NCBI GenBank assembly: GCA_902797565.1
Contig: CADBTO010000145.1
Coordinates: forward strand, 1-7,231
Length of the DNA: 7,231 nt
Source of the DNA: an uncultured Lachnospiraceae bacterium
Lineage (GTDB): Bacteria > Bacillota > Clostridia > Lachnospirales > Lachnospiraceae
Direction of reading: 5' to 3'
In this document: in pieces, positions 1-4,458 of the stretch
Position numbering within the stretch: the stretch's first letter is position 1
Layout of the letters: each line of letters opens with the position of its first letter
Notes under the pieces: model-generated
The model's input: only the letters and a program-made list of their open reading frames with translations
Told to the model about the DNA's origin: nothing
The model's database searches: none
Made by a program: the position numbers and the translations under genes

Positions 1-125
1 GGCTGGAAGCGATGGGGTAGACGCGTATGGATGCACAAGTGAATCTTTGGAAAGATGAAAACTAGCAGGCGGAAGCGGAAAAGAAAAAAATTGTTTCCTG
101 GAAGGACTATCCGGGAAAGTATACC
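1..125 (+). other. Coding-like 5' extension of the Uma2 gene, broken by an in-frame TAG
   Basis: Reading back from the Uma2 gene in the same frame, codons stay open and protein-like to a TAG at 63-65. Before that stop the frame continues to an ATG at 27. The stretch 27-62 would encode a 12-residue start (MDAQVNLWKDEN), and 66-125 encodes a lysine-rich stretch ending in YPGKYT. The latter joins naturally to VADIMALPDGERAEL, because Uma2 proteins typically have a Y-T-V-x-D-L/I/Y-x-x-L-P motif near the N-terminus. No ATG, GTG or TTG lies in frame between the TAG and GTG 126. No good ribosome site is visible before ATG 27. Another TAG in the same frame at 18-20 could be the end of a preceding gene (residues LEAMG), but too little is visible to claim one. 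Whether the TAG is a nonsense mutation, a sequencing error or simply non-coding leader cannot be settled from this sequence alone. Confidence 0.45.
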
Positions 126-650
126 GTGGCGGACATTATGGCATTGCCGGATGGCGAGCGGGCGGAGCTGTTGAACGGGCATATCTATATGATGGCTCCG
201 CCGACAGAATTGCATCAGCGGATAGCGATGGGGCTGAGTGGGCGGATACTCAACTATATTTTGGCAGGAAAAGGAAAATGCAGGGTCTATGCGGCTCCGT
301 TCGGGGTGTTCATCAAGGAGGATGACAAGCATTATCTGGAGCCGGATCTTCTGGTGGTTTGTGACCCGGAAAAGATTCAGGGTGATGGCTGCCATGGTGC
401 GCCGGACTGGGTTATCGAGATCGTATCGCCGAGTAACGCATTTTATGATTATGCCTACAAGGAGTCTGCTTATCAGGAATGCGGCGTGAGGCTGTACTGG
501 ATCGTTGACCCAAGGAGCCGTATGGTGACGATCTATGATTATGAGAACAAGGATTATTCCGTGAAACGTTTTGATGAGGGGATCGGGACCTTGTACCCGG
601 ATCTTTTAATCAAAATTGCGGATATCGTGGAGATGTACGACCATGCTTGA
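126..650 (+). CDS. Uma2 family (DUF820) PD-(D/E)XK nuclease-like protein, start uncertain
   Basis: The 174-residue product matches the Uma2/DUF820 family, predicted restriction-endonuclease-fold proteins of unknown biological target. Visible family landmarks are LPDGERAELLNGHIY (residues 7-21, with acidic E14), EPDLLVVCD (72-80, with catalytic-type D74), DWVIEIVSPSN (94-104, with E98), K112 in a following helix, and YWIVDPRSRMVTIY (124-137). Together D74, E98 and K112 fit the D-ExK core of this fold. The GTG start at 126 has a GGGAAAG 6 bases upstream. However, it removes the Y-T that normally precedes the first conserved valine, and the frame upstream looks coding until a TAG at 63-65, so the gene may be a 5'-disrupted copy. 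All predicted catalytic residues remain downstream of GTG 126. It is followed without a gap by a small overlapping gene and a TPR gene. Family assignment is firm; activity and start are not. Confidence 0.85.
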   Translation: MADIMALPDGERAELLNGHIYMMAPPTELHQRIAMGLSGRILNYILAGKGKCRVYAAPFGVFIKEDDKHYLEPDLLVVCDPEKIQGDGCHGAPDWVIEIVSPSNAFYDYAYKESAYQECGVRLYWIVDPRSRMVTIYDYENKDYSVKRFDEGIGTLYPDLLIKIADIVEMYDHA

Positions 651-789
651 TTTTGAAGAAGAACTGAAGAAATTTTCACCCAGCATCGAGGTGAAAGAAG
701 CGGAGGACGCGATCCAGAGCAAGGATCTGACGGATTTCATTGATATTTTGAAACAGATGACGGCAGACCAGCAGAGGAGAATACATTAG
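643..789 (+). CDS. Small acidic hypothetical protein, 48 aa, coupled to the Uma2 gene
   Basis: An ATG at 643 opens a 48-codon frame ending with TAG at 787-789. It begins MLDFEEELKKF and ends with ADQQRRIH. It overlaps the last 8 bases of the Uma2 gene in another frame (ATGCTTGA, where TGA closes Uma2), a layout typical of translational coupling. TGGAG at 628-632 gives a plausible ribosome site 10 bases upstream. The predicted protein is mostly helical and rich in Glu/Asp (EEEL, EVKEAEDAI, DFIDIL), with no membrane segment, signal peptide or cysteine. The next gene starts 2 bases after its stop, so omitting this frame would leave an oddly placed 140-base gap in a tight operon. I do not assign a function. 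It could be a partner or regulator of the Uma2 protein, which is inference from position only. Confidence 0.7.
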   Translation: MLDFEEELKKFSPSIEVKEAEDAIQSKDLTDFIDILKQMTADQQRRIH

Positions 790-791
790 CC

Positions 792-2204
792 ATGCTTGAA
801 TGTTTTATGTGCGGGACGCCTGCAGATCACAGTGATACCCTGTGCCGGTACTGCGGGGCAAATTTGGATACCTACCGCATGATCCTGGATGCTTCGGACC
901 GGGCATATAATGCCGGTCTGGCGAAAGCGAAGTGCCGGGATCTTTCCGGCGCGATTGCGGATCTGTTCAAGGCGCTCCGGTTCAATAAACGCAATACCAA
1001 GGCGCGGAACCTGCTGGGTCTGGTGTATATGGAAATCGGGGAGACGGTCCTCGCGCTCCGCGAGTGGGTCATCAGCAAGAATTTTGATGACACGCCGGAC
1101 AACTTGGCTCAGGGATATCTGGCGCAGATCCAGAATGACAGCCGGCTGCTGGAACGGATGGATCTGGATACCAGGAAATTCAACGCGGCACTGGACTATT
1201 CGAAGCAGGGGAATCTGGATTTGGCACGGATCCAGCTCAAGCGGCTGATCCAGACAGCGCCGAAGATGGTGCGGGCACACCAGCTGCTTGCTTTGATTTA
1301 TATTCATGATGGCAAGTACCTGGAAGCGAGGAAAGAACTCCATGCAGCGGCGCGGGTGGATATCTATAATTCCCAGACTGCGGCATATCTTGCGGAAGTA
1401 CGGCAGCAGCTGGACGGGCAGAAAGGAGAGAAGAAGCGTAAGATCCGTAAAAGGGAACCGTTGGTGATGGACTTTACAGATGGCCATGACACTGTCCGTA
1501 TGCCGCGCCAGACCTTTATTGAGGCTTTGGACAACTCCAAGAGCGGGATTTTGAACATTCTGCTTGGAGCGGCACTGGGCGTTTTGATTTGCATGTTCCT
1601 CGTTGTGCCTCAGGTTCGTCAGACGGCGAATGGGGATGCGGCGCAGGCGCTGGTGAACGCGAACAACAAGGCGGCGTCTTCCGAGTCCGATGTGGCTTCG
1701 CTCAAGGCGACCGTGAAAAAATTAAAGAAACGGCTTTCCAATTATGAGGGGAAGGCGGATATCAAGCAATCCTATGAGATGCTGGCTGCTGCTGCAGACC
1801 TTTACGCGGCGGAAGACCTGGATGGGGCGGCCGGGAAGCTGAAAGGGATCAATACGGATCTTCTGGAAAAGAACGGGAAGAGCCTGTACAAGAAGATTGG
1901 CAAGGCGGTCGAGCAGAAACGGATGGAAGACAGCTATGCAGAGGGTGAGCGGAACCTGAGCGGCCGGGCATACCAGGGTGCGATCGATGCGTTTACGGAG
2001 GTCGTGAAGCTGGATGAGAACTATGAAGACGGCATGGCGCTGTATCATCTGGCTGAGGCCTATGTGGGTTATGGGAACAAGGAAAAGGCGAAGGAGTGCT
2101 ATGAGAAGGTGGTACAGAAGTGGCCTTGGACGGAGAAAGGACGCAATGCGCGGAAATGGCTGGCGGATTATGCCCAGGATCTGGCGCAGCGGGAAGGAAA
2201 CTGA
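792..2204 (+). CDS. Membrane-anchored zinc-ribbon and tetratricopeptide-repeat protein
   Basis: This 470-residue protein has a clear modular layout. An N-terminal zinc ribbon has two knuckles, C4-x2-C7 and C18-x2-C21. TPR-like helix pairs span about residues 33-200, for example the units around 49-82, 132-163 and 166-197. A basic patch follows (GEKKRKIRKRE, 212-222). One hydrophobic transmembrane segment covers about 253-273. A probable coiled coil lies at about 285-320, and a second TPR block at about 325-460 includes a canonical unit at 414-446. With positive residues before the membrane segment, the zinc ribbon and first TPR block are probably cytoplasmic and the second TPR block extracytoplasmic. 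TPR proteins act as docking scaffolds, and no enzymatic motif is visible. AGAGGAGA at 773-780 lies 11 bases before the ATG, inside the end of the preceding small gene. The HAD gene follows 14 bases downstream. The partner it binds is unknown. Confidence 0.85.
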   Translation: MLECFMCGTPADHSDTLCRYCGANLDTYRMILDASDRAYNAGLAKAKCRDLSGAIADLFKALRFNKRNTKARNLLGLVYMEIGETVLALREWVISKNFDDTPDNLAQGYLAQIQNDSRLLERMDLDTRKFNAALDYSKQGNLDLARIQLKRLIQTAPKMVRAHQLLALIYIHDGKYLEARKELHAAARVDIYNSQTAAYLAEVRQQLDGQKGEKKRKIRKREPLVMDFTDGHDTVRMPRQTFIEALDNSKSGILNILLGAALGVLICMFLVVPQVRQTANGDAAQALVNANNKAASSESDVASLKATVKKLKKRLSNYEGKADIKQSYEMLAAAADLYAAEDLDGAAGKLKGINTDLLEKNGKSLYKKIGKAVEQKRMEDSYAEGERNLSGRAYQGAIDAFTEVVKLDENYEDGMALYHLAEAYVGYGNKEKAKECYEKVVQKWPWTEKGRNARKWLADYAQDLAQREGN

Positions 2205-2218
2205 GGGAACAGATAGAT

Positions 2219-3010
2219 ATGAAGGCACAGGAGAGGAAAATCGTCTTTTTTGATATCGACCAGACAATCTGGAATTACAAGAACGAGATCCCGGAATCTA
2301 CGATTCGCGGAATCCACCGGCTGCAGGAGCAGGGGCATCTGGCATTCATCAATTCCGGACGGTCACGCAGTTTCATCCGGCACGAAGATCTGCTGGGGAT
2401 CGGCTTTGACGGAATCATTTCCGGCTGCGGGACGCTGGTGGAGATGGGGGATGAAACCCTGCTCTACCATCGGATCAATAATGACCTGGTGGAATGGACG
2501 GTGAATACCGTCCGGACGTTTGATTTCCGGCCGATCCTCGAAGGACGTTACCACCTGTACTTCGATGAACCGGATTTTGCCGGGGACATGTATGGTGAGA
2601 AGGTCAAGGCTGATATGGGCGAAGACCTTCTCCCCATCCAGGAGAACTGGGGAAAGTGGGAAATCTCGAAGCTCTCCTGCGCGGCGCAGGGCCGTGTGGA
2701 AGAGTGTTATACAGAATTAGAGAAGTATTACAATTTCATTGTCCACTCTACTGAGGTGATCGAGATTGTGCCCAAGGGCTTTTCCAAGGGCACCGGAATC
2801 CGCGCCGTATGCGATGCGCTGGGGATCCCGGTTGAAAATACAGTCTGCTTCGGGGATTCGGTCAATGATCTGGATATGTTTGAAGCGGCAAACGTTGCGA
2901 TCGCCATGGGCAATGGCGACCACCGCGCGAAGGCGGCAGCGGATTACGTCACGGCAGATATGGAGGACGACGGGATTGAGAAGGGGCTGGCGTATCTGGG
3001 GCTGATATGA
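2219..3010 (+). CDS. Cof-type HAD-IIB family hydrolase (sugar-phosphate-type phosphatase)
   Basis: The 263-residue product has all four haloacid dehalogenase motifs. Motif I is DIDQT (nucleophile D12, acid/base D14). Motif II is INSGR (S46). Motif III is the lysine in VPKGFSKG (K186 or K190). Motif IV is GDSVNDLDM (Mg2+-binding D213 and D217). About 110 residues between motifs II and III form the C2-type cap, which places it in the Cof/IIB subfamily. These are cytoplasmic Mg2+-dependent phosphatases, usually acting on phosphorylated sugars or cofactors, and the substrate cannot be read from sequence. The ATG at 2219 is chosen because it lies 9 bases after GAGGGAA (2203-2209), which overlaps the stop of the TPR gene, and only seven residues before the first beta strand. 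An in-frame ATG at 2120 would overlap the TPR gene by 85 bases and add non-homologous residues. It is the last gene of the unit, followed 8 bases later by a terminator. Confidence 0.93.
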   Translation: MKAQERKIVFFDIDQTIWNYKNEIPESTIRGIHRLQEQGHLAFINSGRSRSFIRHEDLLGIGFDGIISGCGTLVEMGDETLLYHRINNDLVEWTVNTVRTFDFRPILEGRYHLYFDEPDFAGDMYGEKVKADMGEDLLPIQENWGKWEISKLSCAAQGRVEECYTELEKYYNFIVHSTEVIEIVPKGFSKGTGIRAVCDALGIPVENTVCFGDSVNDLDMFEAANVAIAMGNGDHRAKAAADYVTADMEDDGIEKGLAYLGLI

Positions 3011-3018
3011 TAAAGACG

Positions 3019-3043
3019 AGAGGGGCGATGCCCCCTCTTTTTT
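3019..3043 (+). terminator. Rho-independent terminator after the HAD gene
   Basis: AGAGGGG (3019-3025) pairs with CCCCTCT (3032-3038) to give a 7-bp GC-rich stem with a 6-base loop, followed directly by a run of six T (3038-3043). It lies 8 bases past the HAD stop codon and should end the Uma2-to-HAD transcript. Confidence 0.9.
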
Positions 3044-3123
3044 CAGCATTGTCGTTCTGAATTTCCAGTTCCAGAGCCCTTTCATCTTGCAAGATTGGAT
3101 AGAGATATGGAGGAGAGGAAAAT
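3044..3123 (+). promoter_or_regulatory. Leader of the zinc-ribbon/HTH gene; ribosome site clear, promoter not evident
   Basis: Since a terminator ends at 3043, the next gene needs its own promoter within this 80-base gap. I see no good pair of sigma-A hexamers. A TTGCAA at 3087-3092 has no -10 element at the right distance. The ribosome site GGAGGAG (3109-3115), 8 bases before the ATG at 3124, is strong and decides the start. Confidence 0.4.
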
Positions 3124-3645
3124 ATGCCCAGAAAAAATGATTTTGACGCGCTGCAGAACCCGCTTAACCGGCCATGGAGATGCGAGTATTGCGATGGAAT
3201 GATGGAAATAGAGGAGCTTGGACGTTACCGCTGCCAGAAATGCGGGCATCGCATGTTCGATGATTTCGGAAAGGTCAAGCTATTTCTGGAAGATTTGAAA
3301 AACCAGGGTATGTCAATTCAGGAAGTAGCTGCCGCAACAGGTGTAGGGAAGGCAAACGTACAGCTTCTTCTAAAGAATGGACGCGTGGAATATCCGGATT
3401 TTGAATCAGATATCCTAAGATGCGAAGGATGCGGGAAAGAAATCAAGTACGGGAGGCGCTGCGCCTCGTGTGCCAGAGAGTTAAGCAATAATCTGAAGGC
3501 GGCATTCACCGGAAAAGGCGCAGCAGCATCTGCAGGCCAACAGGAAGCCGCTGGCAGGAAACCGAAAGTGGAAAATCCATACGAAAAATCGACGAAAAGT
3601 GCAAAGGCACGGTTTATGGGGAAATCCAGAAAGAGAAGAGGATAA
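3124..3645 (+). CDS. Zinc-ribbon/helix-turn-helix protein, putative nucleic-acid-binding regulator
   Basis: The 173-residue protein shows three parts. The first is a zinc ribbon with C20-x2-C23 and C37-x2-C40. Next is a helix-turn-helix-like segment at about 62-86 (MSIQEVAAATGVGKANVQLLLKNG split over two helices). A second pair of cysteine knuckles follows at C100-x2-C103 and C113-x2-C116. The last 50 residues are rich in Ala, Lys and Arg and end in a very basic tail (KSRKRRG), likely disordered and able to touch DNA or RNA. No signal peptide or membrane segment is seen, so it is cytoplasmic. The overall order (knuckles around a short HTH) resembles the YvyF/flagellar-operon-protein group, but no flagellar gene is nearby and I do not claim that identity. 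It is transcribed alone, bounded by terminators on both sides. Its target is unknown. Confidence 0.75.
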   Translation: MPRKNDFDALQNPLNRPWRCEYCDGMMEIEELGRYRCQKCGHRMFDDFGKVKLFLEDLKNQGMSIQEVAAATGVGKANVQLLLKNGRVEYPDFESDILRCEGCGKEIKYGRRCASCARELSNNLKAAFTGKGAAASAGQQEAAGRKPKVENPYEKSTKSAKARFMGKSRKRRG

Positions 3646-3649
3646 GAAA

Positions 3650-3678
3650 AGAGGACAGCTTCGGCTGTTCTTTTTTTT
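3650..3678 (+). terminator. UUCG-loop rho-independent terminator
   Basis: GAGGACAGC (3651-3659), loop TTCG (3660-3663) and GCTGTTCTT (3664-3672) form a stem of about 9 bp, including two G-U pairs, capped by a stable UUCG tetraloop. An eight-T run (3671-3678) follows. It starts 5 bases after the stop of the zinc-ribbon/HTH gene and isolates it from the DUF4956 operon. Confidence 0.92.
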
Positions 3679-3693
3679 CTGCAAATTTTTATA

Positions 3694-3726
3694 TTTAAGT
3701 TTTTTCTAAGTATTGGCCTCTATACT
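3694..3726 (+). promoter_or_regulatory. Probable activator-dependent promoter of the DUF4956/lipoprotein operon
   Basis: A TATACT at 3721-3726 is a good -10 element, but the place for a -35 box (about 3698-3705) holds only a T run and no TTGACA-like hexamer. Instead there is a direct repeat, TTTAAG (3694-3699) and TCTAAG (3705-3710), with starts 11 bases apart, one helical turn, leaving 10 bases to the -10 element. This is the usual geometry of OmpR/PhoB-family response regulators activating from the -35 region. Transcription would start near 3733, giving a leader of about 33 bases with an AAGGAGG ribosome site (3751-3757). The regulator itself is not in the window, so the assignment is inferred from spacing alone. 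Confidence 0.55.
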
Positions 3727-3765
3727 CAGATTCATCAAAGGAAAGGGAAAAAGGAGGACATAGAA

Positions 3766-4458
3766 ATGAATGATTTATTTGGAAGTGTTTTTGTGGCGGG
3801 TGATTCCGCAGCGAGTACGATCGCAGTTTCACAGTTTTTGACTTGCCTGGCAGCGGCACTGGTGCTGGGAGCATTCCTGGCGGTGGTATACAGCTTCCGG
3901 AGCAGGCATACGAAAAGCTTCGTGCTGACCATGTTCCTTTTGCCCGCAATTGTCTGCGTGGTGATTATGATGGTCAATGGCAACGTCGGGGCTGGCGTTG
4001 CGGTGGCAGGTACCTTTTCGCTGGTGCGTTTTCGTTCCGTGCCGGGTTCGGCAAAGGAAATCGCGGCAGTATTCCTGACGATGGGTGTCGGGCTGGTCTG
4101 CGGGATGGGATATATTGGCTATGCGGCACTTTTCTCTGTTGTGCTGGGAGCCTGCTGGCTGGCGTTTACGCTCACAGGCGTGGGCGGCGGTGGAGAGAAC
4201 GAGCGGATTCTTTCCATTACAATCCCGGAAGGGCTGAATTACACAGACGTTTTTGAAGAAGAATTGGGAGTTTATACGAGTTTCTACGAGTTGCTGGGCG
4301 TCAAGACGACGAATATGGGTAGTTTGTTCATGCTGTCTTATCGGATCGTTGAGAAGAATCAGGCACAGGAGAAAGATTTTCTTGATGCGCTTCGTGTCAA
4401 GAACGGGAATCTGGAAATTTCAATTGCAAGAATGGAGGCGGAAAACAATGGCTTATAA
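3766..4458 (+). CDS. DUF4956 family membrane protein
   Basis: The 230-residue product belongs to the DUF4956 family of small integral membrane proteins of unknown function. The membrane part covers about residues 20-137. Hydrophobic segments lie near 20-43, 52-71, 100-115 and 117-137, and the glycine/alanine-rich stretch 74-83 leads into the family signature TFSLVRFRSVPGSAKEIA (83-100). After a glycine hinge (138-143) comes a soluble C-terminal domain (about 146-223), starting ILSITIPEGLNY and with alternating strands and helices, probably cytoplasmic. AAGGAGG (3751-3757) lies 8 bases before the ATG. The stop overlaps the start of the lipoprotein gene by 11 bases, so the two are translationally coupled. 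In other Firmicutes this family is often encoded with a VTC-type polyphosphate polymerase and with CotH or beta-helix surface proteins. Here only the lipoprotein partner is present. Family call is firm; the role is unknown. Confidence 0.9.
   Translation: MNDLFGSVFVAGDSAASTIAVSQFLTCLAAALVLGAFLAVVYSFRSRHTKSFVLTMFLLPAIVCVVIMMVNGNVGAGVAVAGTFSLVRFRSVPGSAKEIAAVFLTMGVGLVCGMGYIGYAALFSVVLGACWLAFTLTGVGGGGENERILSITIPEGLNYTDVFEEELGVYTSFYELLGVKTTNMGSLFMLSYRIVEKNQAQEKDFLDALRVKNGNLEISIARMEAENNGL

Noticed and set aside
641..799. Identical 10-base CCATGCTTGA at 641-650 and 790-799, at two consecutive gene starts
   Set aside because: The identity stops immediately outside these bases and reflects two genes both starting Met-Leu-Asp/Glu; no duplication is supported.
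786..1487. Long minus-strand open frame (233 codons) across the TPR gene
   Set aside because: It lies wholly antisense to a well-supported gene, has no recognisable domain, and its composition is the mirror of the sense codons.
2120..2218. Longer start for the HAD hydrolase at ATG 2120
   Set aside because: It would overlap the TPR gene by 85 bases and add residues unlike any HAD N-terminus. ATG 2219 has a ribosome site and the right distance to motif I.
1722..2267. Minus-strand open frame (181 codons) over the TPR/HAD junction
   Set aside because: Antisense to two supported genes, with no family resemblance; it crosses their boundary arbitrarily.
3087..3108. Possible sigma-A promoter before the zinc-ribbon/HTH gene
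   Set aside because: TTGCAA has no -10 element at 16-18 bases; that position is already the ribosome site.
4253..4447. Longer start for the lipoprotein at ATG 4253
   Set aside because: The added residues are Arg/Trp-rich out-of-frame DUF4956 sequence and would bury the signal peptide inside the protein.
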